Positions 53,136 through 62,245 of a stretch of 64,000 nt of DNA are shown piece by piece. The notes under the pieces are model-generated. The model did not search any database. It was not told where the DNA came from and was given only the letters and a program-made list of their open reading frames with translations. The stretch covers positions 620,001 to 684,000 of the forward strand of contig NZ_JIAN01000005.1 in the NCBI RefSeq assembly GCF_000688475.1. Reading direction: 5' to 3'. The position numbers and the translations under genes were made by a program. Position 1 is the stretch's first letter; every line of letters begins with the position of its first letter. The DNA comes from Cellulomonas sp. URHE0023 (GTDB taxonomy: Bacteria > Actinomycetota > Actinomycetes > Actinomycetales > Cellulomonadaceae).

Positions 53136-53642
53136 TCAGCCGAGTGCGTCCTCGAACGCCGCGAGGGCGTCGGCGGAGAAGAGCACGAACCGCACGACCT
53201 CGACGCGGGTCGTCGCTCCTCGCACCGCCTCGACGGCGATCCGCGCGACGTCCTCCACCCCCCAGCCGTACACGCCGGCGCTCACTGCCGGAGCCGCGAC
53301 GCTCACGGCGCCGACCTCGTCGGCCACCGCCAGCGACCGGAGGAAGCACGACGCGAGCAGAGCGGGATCGGTCTGCCCGCGGTGGCGGTTCGGCCCGACG
53401 GTGTGGATGACCCAGCGGGCGGGAAGCCGAAAACCAGGCGTCGCGACGGCCTCCCCGACCGGTAGACCGTCGGGCAGGCTCGTGCGCCGTAGCACCTCGC
53501 ACGCCGCCAGCAGCTGCGGACCTGCAGCGGCGTGGATGGCGCCGTCCACGCCTCCACCGCCCAGCAGCCGCGAGTTCGCGGCGTTGACGATCGCGTCGAC
53601 GCCCTGCGTCGTGATGTCGCCCCTGACGGCCTCGATACGCAC
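53136..53642 (-). CDS. Macro-domain protein (O-acetyl-ADP-ribose deacetylase type)
   Basis: 168 residues, ATG 53642. A compact macro domain: GDITTQGVDAIVNAANSRLLGGGGVDGAIHAAAG contains the ADP-ribose-binding Asp, the catalytic Asn and the GGGVD loop. WVIHTVGP and PAVSAGVYGWGVEDVA form the distal-ribose loop. These enzymes hydrolyse O-acetyl-ADP-ribose or remove ADP-ribose from protein or nucleic acid. The start codon lies only 20 bp from a strong hairpin at 53662, leaving little room for a promoter. Confidence 0.92.
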   Translation of the reverse strand: MRIEAVRGDITTQGVDAIVNAANSRLLGGGGVDGAIHAAAGPQLLAACEVLRRTSLPDGLPVGEAVATPGFRLPARWVIHTVGPNRHRGQTDPALLASCFLRSLAVADEVGAVSVAAPAVSAGVYGWGVEDVARIAVEAVRGATTRVEVVRFVLFSADALAAFEDALG

Positions 53643-53661
53643 ACCGACAGTGTGACAAGGC

Positions 53662-53696
53662 GAAGGCCCCTCGGACGCTTACTCCGAGGGGCCTTC
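53662..53696. terminator. Twin hairpin A, 14-bp stem with CGCTTAC loop
   Basis: Arms 53662-53675 and 53683-53696 pair perfectly (GAAGGCCCCTCGGA) around CGCTTAC. The A-rich start and T-rich end suit bidirectional termination. A 29-base core from 53665 to 53693 recurs exactly at 54362-54390. Confidence 0.75.
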
Positions 53697-53751
53697 ACCT
53701 GTGTCCAACGGTACGCGCACGGACTGCTCGGACGGGTGAACGCCACGCAAC

Positions 53752-53841
53752 TCATCCACAAATTCTGTCCACAGGCCTGTGTTTCGGTGGCGTTTCCGCA
53801 GGTCGGCCTGTGGACGACCCTGTGTGGTCAACGGTGGATAA
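53752..53841. promoter_or_regulatory. Cluster of four DnaA-box-like 9-mers
   Basis: TCATCCACA (53752-53760), CTGTCCACA (53765-53773), TGTGGACGA (53809-53817, reverse) and GGTGGATAA (53833-53841, reverse) each differ by one base from TTATCCACA or from the actinobacterial form TTGTCCACA. Two point each way. No replication gene is adjacent, so a DnaA-binding or titration site is possible but unproven. Confidence 0.45.
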
Positions 53842-53930
53842 AGATTGGCCCCAGAAGTCCTTGCGGCGAGTTGGACAGCAGGACTAGACATCACACATCG
53901 AGATCGACAGATCAAGATCCGCAGGCGAAG

Positions 53931-54233
53931 GGCCCCCTCCGGGGAGCAGAAGCCGGCCGGTGACGGAACCCCTCCGGGGGCCTACGGAACCGCCGACGGA
54001 CGCACACCGGACGGACCGGAGCCTCAGGCGTCGAAGCCCTCCCGGGGGCGACGGAGCCCGGCGGCGACGGAACCCCCTCGGGGGCGACGGAGGCGGCGGT
54101 GACAGGCAGTCGAGCTCGGGCCGGCCGGAGAACGGGCGACCACATCGGAGGGGTAACCCGACGACTCGCGGATGACGACGCGAGGGTCGCTACGGACCGG
54201 GCGGTGGATCGTAGTCGTCCCGCCCACGGCGGG
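53931..54233. repeat. Array of short GC-rich hairpins and GGCGACGGA repeats
   Basis: Self-complementary words recur: CCCCTCCGGGG (53934-53944), CCCCTCCGGGGG (53969-53980), GCCCTCCCGGGGGC (54036-54049), CCCCCTCGGGGG (54073-54084) and CCCGCC-CAC-GGCGGG (54219-54233). GGCGACGGA occurs directly after or before several of them. The pattern could be a structured RNA, decayed terminator copies or simple GC-rich drift. Confidence 0.45.
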
Positions 54234-54357
54234 TCGCCAGCTTGAGATCCTCTCCGGAGGAGCGCGAGCAGGTGACGCACCGGGTGTCAGGACGAAGCCG
54301 CACCGTCAGCGCGGTGTCGGTCACCGGTTCGCCGGAGGCCAACGACCTGCGGTCACG

Positions 54358-54394
54358 GAAGGGCCCCTCGGACGCTTACTCCGAGGGGCCCTTC
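54358..54394. terminator. Twin hairpin B, 15-bp stem with CGCTTAC loop
   Basis: Arms 54358-54372 and 54380-54394 pair perfectly (GAAGGGCCCCTCGGA) around the same CGCTTAC loop as the hairpin at 53662. It lies 58 bp beyond the stop of the minus-strand membrane-protein gene and may terminate that operon. Confidence 0.75.
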
Positions 54395-54452
54395 TCCATG
54401 TCTTGAGCACCGACGGGCCGAGCTCGCCGCAGGAGACTGCGCGGGGTTCCCG

Positions 54453-55766
54453 CTAAGGCTGCGTCACCAGCACGTCTTCCCAGACGGCCGGCGTGCTGGT
54501 CAAGTGCATCGGGCCTGTCGCACCATCGAGCAGGGCCGTGCAGTGGTCGCCGTCCCCGGTTATCGCGTACACCGGCGGCTCGTGCGTGTCACCGAGCACC
54601 GACGAGCCCCAGAACTCCGGCTCGCTGTCATCGAACGCCGACTCCGGCATCCACAGGTACCTCGACTCGGTGGCAGTCCCACGGAACTTCGCCTCATCGG
54701 CGATGCGGAAGAGGCGTCCTTCGACCTCCTCACCGACTCCGCCTTCGACGTACGTGACCACACACGTCTGAGGGATGGCCAGATCGTTGGACAGCCGCGT
54801 CCGGTCGCCACGGCCGTACTCGATCTCGGCTACGAGCACCAGCCGAGGCCGTTCGACGGGAACCGAGAACACCCGCGAGTCCACCCACGGCACGGAGCCG
54901 CCGAACCAGCCGCCCGGTCCCCCGGGGCCGCTCGGTCGCCAGATCGTGCAGTTGGCACGTGCGGCCAGCATCCTGATCCGATACTCGACCTCCGCATCCA
55001 ACGGCCACGAGCACACCACCACGTCGTACGCGAGCACCACGGGCTCTCCCTCGCCGACGCTCGTCGCCTTCGACTCGACCCGCACCTCGAACGCAGTCCC
55101 GTCCGGGGACAGCTCACGAGACACGGCCCCGAGCTCGAGGTGAATGTTCGTGCTCTGGTTCAGCGACGACGTCACGCTCGCACTCATGAGCTGAAGGACG
55201 ATCGGCACGCCGAGCGCGACCACGCCACCGAACCCCACGACCTGACGCGCCGCCTTACGGTCCCGCTTCTCGATCCCGCTCCACAGCCAGATCCACATCC
55301 CGACCGACGTGAAGAACACGACGACCGCCAACGTGTAGGGCCACGGGTCGAGCGGCGGCCGCAATGCCGACGGCAGGACGGCTGTGCTCAGGGCGAGCCC
55401 CACGACGCAGATGCCGATCGCGGACAGACGGACCCACAGTGCCGACGTACGCACGCCCTGCGGAAGCCGGGCGGGGAGGCGGTCGGCGTACGGAAGCCGG
55501 TAGGAGCGTGCGAGGTCGAGCACGACGGGCGGCAGCAGGATGGCGAGCACGACCGCAAAGCTCAGCGCGGTCCCGATCTCGAGCATCCGGTCGACGACGA
55601 AGGCGCCCACCGTCGGCGGCTCGGCGACCGGCACGCTCCAGAACTTCAGCGCGAGCCAGATGAAGGGCAAGCACCAGAAGACGATCCAGAGCCGGCTGTC
55701 GACCGGCAGATCCGAGGACTCCTCCTCAGGGCCCAGCATGGGCTGCTGGTCACCGCCGGCGGTCAC
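54453..55766 (-). CDS. Hypothetical multi-pass membrane protein with C-terminal soluble domain
   Basis: 437 residues from GTG 55766 with GGGAGG upstream. After an acidic N-terminus (about 1-25) come about five transmembrane helices (around 27-48, 60-85, 115-135, 145-167 and 175-200). An exposed beta-rich domain of about 230 residues with Cys pairs (VVCSWPLDAEV ... ARANCTIW; PQTCVVTYVEGG) follows. No family is recognised. It follows the ABC transporter genes on the same strand by 61 bp but shows no obvious functional link. Confidence 0.7.
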   Translation of the reverse strand: MTAGGDQQPMLGPEEESSDLPVDSRLWIVFWCLPFIWLALKFWSVPVAEPPTVGAFVVDRMLEIGTALSFAVVLAILLPPVVLDLARSYRLPYADRLPARLPQGVRTSALWVRLSAIGICVVGLALSTAVLPSALRPPLDPWPYTLAVVVFFTSVGMWIWLWSGIEKRDRKAARQVVGFGGVVALGVPIVLQLMSASVTSSLNQSTNIHLELGAVSRELSPDGTAFEVRVESKATSVGEGEPVVLAYDVVVCSWPLDAEVEYRIRMLAARANCTIWRPSGPGGPGGWFGGSVPWVDSRVFSVPVERPRLVLVAEIEYGRGDRTRLSNDLAIPQTCVVTYVEGGVGEEVEGRLFRIADEAKFRGTATESRYLWMPESAFDDSEPEFWGSSVLGDTHEPPVYAITGDGDHCTALLDGATGPMHLTSTPAVWEDVLVTQP

Positions 55767-55827
55767 ACTCCGAGCCTCCCACCGCCGGACGCCCCAAACC
55801 AGGATGAAACGGACACCCGGATGGGCG

Positions 55828-56606
<779 letters not shown>

Positions 56607-56610
<4 letters not shown>

Positions 56611-57578
56611 GGGTTCGCCTCCAAGGGGCCAAGGTCTGCGGCGGTGCCCGCGGCGTTGATGGCGGCCTGTCTGGGCACGCGACGCTTGCGCCCTCGCGGG
56701 GCAGGCGTGTGCGCGTCGAAGCCCTTGCCGTAGTACCGCTCGATGTAGCTCTGCCCGACCATCAGCACGCTCGTGATCGCCAGGTACCACAGCGCTGCCA
56801 CCACGAGCAGGGGGATGGGCTGGAAGTTGCGGTTGCCGATCGCCGACGCCGCGTAGTTCAGGTCGAGGATGAACGGCACCGCCAGCACGAGCGACGTCGT
56901 CTTCAGCATGGAGATCGTCTCGTTGCCGGTGGGCGGCACGATGACGCGCATGGCCTGCGGGATGACGATGCGCCCGAGGATCCGGCCCTCCGACATGCCG
57001 AGCGCGCGCGCCGCCTCGGACTGCCCCGTGTCGACGCTCTGCAGACCCGCGCGCACGATCTCCGCGAGGTAGGCGGCCTCGTTGAGCGCCAGGCCGAGGA
57101 TGGCGACGCGCGCGAGCGTGAAGACCGTGCCGCTGTCGAAGCGGATCAGCTCAGGCCCGAAGGGCACGCCCAGCGACAGCGTCGGGTACAGCACGGTGAT
57201 CAGGCCCCAGAACACCAGCTGGGTGTAGATCGGGGTGCCGCGGAAGAACCAGATGTAGACCCAGGCGACGTACCGCATCACCGGGTTGCCCGACCGCCGC
57301 ATGATCGCCAGCAGGACCGCGAGCACGATCGCGATCACCATCGAGGCGATCGTCAGCCAGATCGTCCAGCGCACGCCGCGCAGGATCGGCTCGCTGAACA
57401 GGTACTTCGAGACCGTGGGCCAGGCGAAGTTGTCGTTCGTGATCAGTGCGCTGGCGACCATCGCCGCCAGCACGAGCACCACCACCGCGGACACCCACCG
57501 TCCGGGGTAGCGGACGGGGATCGCGTGGATCCGTTCCGGCTCCTGCGTCGGGGTGGCCGCGGTGGTGGGGGTGCTCAT
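56607..57578 (-). CDS. Polar amino acid ABC transporter permease
   Basis: 323 residues, ATG 57578. Extra N-terminal helix (about 30-48), then the HisM/GlnP-type core with five helices. The EAA loop reads [30 protein letters not shown] near residue 205, and [16 protein letters not shown] marks the first core helix. The C-terminal 35 residues are basic and cytoplasmic. Only one permease gene is present, so it probably acts as a homodimer. Confidence 0.93.
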
Positions 57579-57582
57579 GACG

Positions 57583-58512
57583 TCAGCTGACCGAGGGGTT
57601 CAGCTCGGCCGTCTCGACGGCGCCCGTGTCGTTGCCCCAGGCCTCGAGGATCTTGCCGTAGTCGCCGCTGTCGATCAGCTTCTGCACGGCCTTCTGGATC
57701 GCGTCGGTGAGCGCCTGGTCGTCCTTCGAGACGACGATGCCCTGCGGGGCGCTGGCGAAGACGTCACCGAGCTGCTCGAGCTTGCCGTCGGTCTGCGCGA
57801 TCGCGTACGCGATGATCGGCGAGTCCGCGTACATGACGTCGGCCTTGCCACCCACGAGGGCGGTGGTCACGTCGGTCTGCTTGGCGTACTTCAGCGGCGT
57901 GATCTCGTCCTTGCCGCTGGAGATGCAGGCAGCGGCGAGCGCGTCCAGCTCCTCGTCCTCGACCGTGCCGGTCTGCACGCCGACGGTCAGGCCGCACAGG
58001 TCGTCGCCGTTGACCTTCTTCGGGTTGCCCGTCGCCACCGCGTACGCCTCGCCGGCCTCGAAGTACTGGACCATGTTGGCCTGCTCTTCGCGCTCGGCGT
58101 TGATGGTGAACGACGAGATGCCGACGTCGTACTTGGAGCCGATCGCCGGGATGATGCCCGAGAAGTCGGCCGTCTGGACGTCGGCCTCGAGCCCGAGCAC
58201 CGCGGCGATGCCCTTGGCCAGGTCGACGTCGTAGCCGACCGGCGTCGTGCCGTCCTCGTCGATGTACTCCGCCGGGGCGTACGACGTGTCGGACCCGACG
58301 ACGAGCTTGCCGCTGCTGGCGATCTTCTCGGGCAGCAGGGCAGCGATCGTGTCGTCCTTGGCGATGCTCGTGGGGTCGAACGACGCCGCTCCACCACCGG
58401 AGGCCGACGAGCTGGAGCTGTCAGACCCGCTGTCGTCGCCGCCACAGGCGGTCAGCAGCAGGGCGGACGCGGCGAGGGTTGCGGCCGCGAGGACGAGACG
58501 GTTACTACGCAC
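57583..58512 (-). CDS. Polar amino acid ABC transporter substrate-binding lipoprotein
   Basis: 309 residues, GTG 58512 with a perfect AGGAGG upstream. The lipoprotein signal is LAASALLLTAC with the lipidated Cys at about residue 23, followed by a Gly/Ser linker. The family SBP_bac_3 fold has KLVVGSDTSYAPAEYIDEDG, VDLAKGIAAVLG, SSFTINAEREEQANMVQYF and CGLTVGVQTGTVEDE. It would capture an amino acid outside the membrane and deliver it to the permease 4 bp downstream. The ligand is not determined. Confidence 0.94.
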   Translation of the reverse strand: MRSNRLVLAAATLAASALLLTACGGDDSGSDSSSSSASGGGAASFDPTSIAKDDTIAALLPEKIASSGKLVVGSDTSYAPAEYIDEDGTTPVGYDVDLAKGIAAVLGLEADVQTADFSGIIPAIGSKYDVGISSFTINAEREEQANMVQYFEAGEAYAVATGNPKKVNGDDLCGLTVGVQTGTVEDEELDALAAACISSGKDEITPLKYAKQTDVTTALVGGKADVMYADSPIIAYAIAQTDGKLEQLGDVFASAPQGIVVSKDDQALTDAIQKAVQKLIDSGDYGKILEAWGNDTGAVETAELNPSVS

Positions 58513-58629
58513 GGAGTACCTCCTGCGACGCCGGGGGACGTCGTCTGGTTCGGAACTGCGGGGACGAGGGACGGCGCTCGGGTGCCGCGCTCGCGTGACA
58601 GTAATGGCGGAATGTTACGGCGCAGTATC

Positions 58630-58644
58630 CGGTCCTGGGGACCG
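58630..58644. terminator. Short hairpin downstream of dtd
   Basis: CGGTCC-TGG-GGACCG forms a perfect 6-bp stem 22 bp after the dtd stop on the minus strand. It may terminate the dtd operon ahead of the ABC transporter promoter. Confidence 0.4.
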
Positions 58645-58665
58645 AACCGGTCACGGCGCGCCAAT

Positions 58666-59100
58666 TCAGGCGGGATGGGACTCCAGAAGGAGGGTCACAG
58701 GACCGTCGTTGACGAGCTCGACCGCCATGTCGGCTCCGAACACTCCGGTTGCCACCTCGAGGCCCCTCGCCCGCAGCGCCGCCACGACGGCGTCGACCAA
58801 CGGCTCGGCGACCGGACCGGGCGCGGCGGCGTTCCACGTCGGCCGGCGGCCCTTGCGGGTGTCGCCGTAGAGCGTGAACTGGCTGACGACGAGCACGGGT
58901 GCACCCACGTCGACGGCAGCCAACTCGTCGCGCAGGATGCGCAGCTCGGCGATCTTGCGGGCGATCAGCTCCACCTGCGCGGGCCCGTCCCCCGGTGTCA
59001 CACCGACGAGCGCCACCAGCCCGGGCCGGTCGATCGCCCCGACGACGACCCCGTCGACCGTCACGGACGCGCGCGTCACGCGCTGGACGACGGCCCTCAT
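58666..59100 (-). CDS. dtd: D-aminoacyl-tRNA deacylase
   Basis: 144 residues, ATG 59100. Dtd removes D-amino acids and misattached Gly from tRNA. The signature elements are [17 protein letters not shown] at the start, [18 protein letters not shown] in the middle, and the cross-subunit Gly-cisPro element region [15 protein letters not shown] at the end. The length is that of the family. The ATG overlaps the stop of the asparaginase gene (ATGA). Confidence 0.95.
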   Translation of the reverse strand: MRAVVQRVTRASVTVDGVVVGAIDRPGLVALVGVTPGDGPAQVELIARKIAELRILRDELAAVDVGAPVLVVSQFTLYGDTRKGRRPTWNAAAPGPVAEPLVDAVVAALRARGLEVATGVFGADMAVELVNDGPVTLLLESHPA

Positions 59101-60059
59101 GCGAGCGCAGCCACGACCTCGCCGACCGGCGCCCCGTGGCCGAGCACCGGCGTGAGCCCGACGGCCTCGACGAGGGCGGGGTCGACGCCCGCCACCGCGA
59201 GCGCAGCGGCCAGGACGGCCGCTCGGGGCCGCGCCGAGCCGTCGAGGACCTTGAACGCCACGGCTGACCCGTCAGCCAGCCCGGCCGCGTAGACACCGTC
59301 GGCCCCGTCCTTGGCGACGAGCCCCGGTACGGCCTCCATGAACCGTGTGGCGTCCCTTCCCGTCCCTGCGACGTGCCACGGGTGGCCGCTCATCGCGCGT
59401 GCGACCCGCGCCTCGGGCCCGTCCGCCGCAGACGCGATCCGCCCGAAGGAACGCGCGAGGCCGAGCAGGTTCGTGGAGAACAGCGGTGCGCCGCAGCCGT
59501 CGACCGTGCCGTGCTCCACGGGGACACCCGTCAGGTCGGCCACGGCAGCACGCACCGCCACCTGCAACGGGTGACCGGCATCGAGGTAGTCGTCGGTGGA
59601 CCAGCCGTTCTCGATGCAGGTCATGAGCATCCCGGCGTGCTTGCCGGAGCAGTTCTGGGTGATCGGCTCGGTTCCGTGCCCGTCCGAGCGCCACTGGAAC
59701 GCGGCGTCGGGGTCGAGCGGCCAGTCCGGTGTGTTGTGCAGGTCGTCGGCACCCAGGCCCGCCAGGGACAGCAGCGTGCGCACGACAGCCAGGTGCCCAC
59801 CCTCACCGCTGTGGCTGGCGCACACGAGCGCCAGCAGCGCACGGTCCACGTCGAGCCCCGCGCGCAGCATCGCGACGGCCTGCAACGGCTTCAGCGCGGA
59901 CCGCGCCCAGATGGAGACGGACGGGTCCCCGAGCGCGCGCCGGACGGACCCGTCCGGCGCGAGCACGACCAGGTGACCGAGATGGACCGACTCGACGAGG
60001 TCACCCCGCAGCACCCGCGCGAGCGGGACCGCCGCGGTGGCGACGTCCGGCCCGGTCAC
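59097..60059 (-). CDS. L-asparaginase II family protein
   Basis: 320 residues from GTG 60059. It matches the AnsA/asparaginase II family of actinobacteria and Rhizobium (ReAII type), not the E. coli type: [27 protein letters not shown] near residue 57, [17 protein letters not shown], and [13 protein letters not shown] near 150 with the family's Ser-Gly-Lys-His cluster, then DGCGAPLFS. It would hydrolyse asparagine to aspartate and ammonia in the cytoplasm. It overlaps both neighbours by 4 bp. Confidence 0.9.
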   Translation of the reverse strand: MTGPDVATAAVPLARVLRGDLVESVHLGHLVVLAPDGSVRRALGDPSVSIWARSALKPLQAVAMLRAGLDVDRALLALVCASHSGEGGHLAVVRTLLSLAGLGADDLHNTPDWPLDPDAAFQWRSDGHGTEPITQNCSGKHAGMLMTCIENGWSTDDYLDAGHPLQVAVRAAVADLTGVPVEHGTVDGCGAPLFSTNLLGLARSFGRIASAADGPEARVARAMSGHPWHVAGTGRDATRFMEAVPGLVAKDGADGVYAAGLADGSAVAFKVLDGSARPRAAVLAAALAVAGVDPALVEAVGLTPVLGHGAPVGEVVAALA

Positions 60060-60394
60060 CAGCCGCCCGAGGACGGACGGCCCGGACCGTTGCCGCGACG
60101 ACGCGAGTACGGCGTGATCGCCGGCTTGACGTCCACGAGGTACACGATCGCCGCGACCGCGGACACCAGCGCCAGGAAGTCGGGGAACGGAAGGTTCAGC
60201 GGGTACGGCAGCGAGATGAACGCGATCATCACGGCCGCGCCGAGGATCAGACCCCACTTGGTCTTGGTGAGCTTGCCGGCTTGCGTGAAGGCGCTCGCCG
60301 GCCGCCGGGACAGGTCGATCAGCGCCCACGCGGCGATCGCGAGGATGGCGAAGTAGAAGACGAAGAACAGCAGCAGCTGCAGGGAGGCGATCAC
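60056..60394 (-). CDS. DUF2516 family membrane protein
   Basis: 112 residues, GTG 60394. Three hydrophobic helices (about 4-25, 46-62 and 71-88), with DLSRRPASAFTQAGKLTKTKWGLIL between the first two, the hallmark of actinobacterial DUF2516. Family function is unknown. Its TGA overlaps the asparaginase GTG, so it is co-transcribed with asparaginase and dtd. Confidence 0.85.
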   Translation of the reverse strand: MIASLQLLLFFVFYFAILAIAAWALIDLSRRPASAFTQAGKLTKTKWGLILGAAVMIAFISLPYPLNLPFPDFLALVSAVAAIVYLVDVKPAITPYSRRRGNGPGRPSSGGW

Positions 60395-60407
60395 GGAGCG
60401 AGCCTAG

Positions 60408-60821
60408 TCATGGGACCACCCGAAGACCCTCGGCACGTGCTGCGGCAGCCAGGTGCTCGTCCCACACGGCGACGACGAGGTCCGGCGAGCGCAGCTCGAT
60501 CGCCGACGCGAGGTGCAGCGCGTCGGCGGCACGCAGCGGGTGCTTTCCGACGAGCACCGCGGCCGCCGCCGTGACGGCAGGGGCCAGCTCCAGGACGTGC
60601 AGTCCGGGCCACAGCCGGTCCCACTCGGCGGTCGCGCCGCCCTCGTCGACGAGCCGTCCGGCCCGTCTACCTGCCGCGAGCACCGCACGGACCTCGGCAT
60701 CCGCGAGCCGCGACGTCACGACGAGGTCCGCACCGTCCCACAGAGCAGCCACCAGATCGGACCCGGGCTCGTCGACGACGAGCTTCACCAGCGCGCTCGT
60801 GTCGAGGTAGACGATCGCCAT
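60408..60821 (-). CDS. vapC: PIN-domain toxin, VapC type
   Basis: 137 residues, ATG 60821. The PIN fold has its acidic active-site residues: Asp7 in VYLDTSALVKL, Glu in DAEVRAVL, Asp in AADALHLASAIEL and Asp in VAVWDEHL. VapC toxins are Mg2+-dependent ribonucleases, often cutting tRNA or 23S rRNA. One base separates its start from the antitoxin stop, the usual antitoxin-first order. Confidence 0.92.
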   Translation of the reverse strand: MAIVYLDTSALVKLVVDEPGSDLVAALWDGADLVVTSRLADAEVRAVLAAGRRAGRLVDEGGATAEWDRLWPGLHVLELAPAVTAAAAVLVGKHPLRAADALHLASAIELRSPDLVVAVWDEHLAAAARAEGLRVVP

Positions 60822-60822
60822 G

Positions 60823-61083
60823 TCAGCGTCGCAGCCGACGGACGAGGTCCGAGACCCCACCCTTCGCCGCGGTCTTGTCGGCGCTCCTCGCCGCGGGACG
60901 CGCCGTCGTGGACGGCGTGAGCAGGCCGTCACGCTCGAGACGCGTCAGAAGGTCCGCCGACGCGATGCCGCTCAGCCGCGCGACGGGGATCCCGCGTTCG
61001 GTGATCACCACGTCCTCGCCGGTGCGCGCGGCCTCGATCCATTGCTTGAGCTCTGCGCGCAGGGCGCTGACCGAGACGTCCAC
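60823..61083 (-). CDS. Phd/YefM-type antitoxin (VapB role)
   Basis: 86 residues, ATG 61083. The N-terminal 50 residues form the Phd/YefM DNA-binding domain (VSVSALRAELKQWIEAARTGEDVVITERGIPVARL). The C-terminal tail is basic and flexible (KGGVSDLVRRLRR) and would wrap the toxin's active site. It is expected to autorepress the pair and neutralise the PIN nuclease encoded immediately downstream. Confidence 0.9.
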   Translation of the reverse strand: MDVSVSALRAELKQWIEAARTGEDVVITERGIPVARLSGIASADLLTRLERDGLLTPSTTARPAARSADKTAAKGGVSDLVRRLRR

Positions 61084-61132
61084 ACGGCGACCGTACCGAA
61101 CCCCGAGGCCAGCGGGGGGTCCGGGTCTGCGA

Positions 61133-62245
61133 TCAGATCTCAGGCAGTGCTTCCCGGGCAGCCTGCGGGCCGGTCCCGGCCGCCTCGAGCAGGTCGACGA
61201 CCAGCGAACGCTGAAGCATGACGAGGCTCTGCACCTGCCAGTCCGTCATCGCGAACGGGTCGAGCCCGCGCGCGACCGTGAGCAGCTCGGTGCGGGCCCG
61301 TGCCGGGTCGCGTCCGGATGCGAGTGCGGCCGAGAGCTCGTCGGTCGCACGGGCGGTCGCGTCGACCAGGTCGGCCATCCCGGACAGGTCGTGGTTGCCC
61401 GCCTCGACCGCCGGGAGCGACCGCCGGACGAGCACGCGGGTGTTGCGCATGGCCCGGTCGACGAGCACCGCGCGCCCCTCCAACGCCGAGAGCTCGTCGC
61501 GGAACCGTCGGATGGTCGGCGAGATCCGCGCCAGCTCACCGGCGTTCTTGGCCGTCTCCGACCACTCGTCGATGGCCGGCTGCGACGCCCGCGCACGGAC
61601 GAGGGCGTCCTCGACGTCGTTCGACGAGGCGTCGCGAAGACCCCGCGCGAACAGCCTCAGCACGCCGGCCAGCTCGTCGCACGCGCTGTGCGCCAGGGCC
61701 CGGGAGTGCCTGCGTGGGTCGCGCGGGGTCAGGAGGGCGACCGCCAGCGCGACGACGCCGCCGATCGCCGCGTCGATCCACCGCCCGAGCGGTCCCCCGC
61801 TGGCAGCGAGCGCGGGAAGCCCGACGATCACGAGCGCCTGCACGCCGGCCTGCGTGGTGAGCAGGGCGCCGCGGTCGATGAACCGCCCGATCGTCGCGGC
61901 GAGGAACACGACGACGGCGACCTGCCACACGCCGTTGCCGATGAGGTGCACGAGCACGTCACCCAGGGCCACGCCGAGCGCCACACCGACGGCGAGCTCG
62001 GCGACCTTGCGTACCGACCGGTCGGCCGTGTACCCCAGCGCGACCCACGCGCACACCGGAGCGAAGAAGGGGTAGGGGTGGTGCACGACGTAGCGAGCCA
62101 GACCGAACGCGATGCCTGCCGCTATGGCCGCCTGGAGGATCGGGAACCACGCCGCGTGCACGCGGGAGACACCCTGCCGGACCCGGGCCTCCAGGACGAC
62201 GCGCGGGTTCCGCCTGGTCCCGGCAGCAGCCGCAGCGGCGCTCAC
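61133..62245 (-). CDS. FUSC/aromatic-acid-exporter-like membrane protein
   Basis: 370 residues from GTG 62245. About six transmembrane helices occupy residues 25-165 (AWFPILQAAIAAGIAFGLARY; FFAPVCAWVALGYTADRSVRKVAELAVGVALG). A long cytoplasmic helical domain of about 190 residues follows. This is the half-length FUSC arrangement, related to fusaric-acid resistance and aromatic-acid exporters. The export substrate is unknown. It overlaps the ygfZ-like gene by 4 bp (GTGA). Confidence 0.85.
   Translation of the reverse strand: MSAAAAAAGTRRNPRVVLEARVRQGVSRVHAAWFPILQAAIAAGIAFGLARYVVHHPYPFFAPVCAWVALGYTADRSVRKVAELAVGVALGVALGDVLVHLIGNGVWQVAVVVFLAATIGRFIDRGALLTTQAGVQALVIVGLPALAASGGPLGRWIDAAIGGVVALAVALLTPRDPRRHSRALAHSACDELAGVLRLFARGLRDASSNDVEDALVRARASQPAIDEWSETAKNAGELARISPTIRRFRDELSALEGRAVLVDRAMRNTRVLVRRSLPAVEAGNHDLSGMADLVDATARATDELSAALASGRDPARARTELLTVARGLDPFAMTDWQVQSLVMLQRSLVVDLLEAAGTGPQAAREALPEI

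Larger units (their letters stand above)
53643..54452. other. 810-bp gene-free region with hairpins and DnaA-box-like words
   Basis: I find no convincing gene here: the open frames present read as Arg/Gly/Pro-rich low-complexity sequence without codon bias. In order it holds a 14-bp hairpin (53662-53696), four single-mismatch DnaA-box-like 9-mers (53752-53841), a less GC-rich stretch, a series of GC-rich mini-hairpins with a thrice-repeated GGCGACGGA (53931-54233), and a second hairpin sharing the first one's exact core and loop (54358-54394). Confidence 0.7.

Noticed and set aside
50176-53658. A 1160-codon minus-strand open frame across the MMPL, aldo/keto reductase and macro genes
   Set aside because: Its translation is Arg/Asp/Gln-rich without domains, and the region is fully explained by three recognisable proteins.
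53752-53841. Chromosomal replication origin
   Set aside because: Only four imperfect DnaA-box words, no AT-rich unwinding element and no dnaA, dnaN, rpmH or gyrase genes nearby.
53845-54175. A protein gene in the gap region, and alternatively RNase P RNA or tmRNA
   Set aside because: The frames are Arg/Pro/Gly low-complexity with no start context. The conserved GAGGAAAGTCC of RNase P RNA and the tRNA-like ends of tmRNA are absent.
53931-54233. CRISPR array
   Set aside because: The repeated words are 9-14 bp, unevenly spaced and imperfect; there are no regular spacers and no cas genes.
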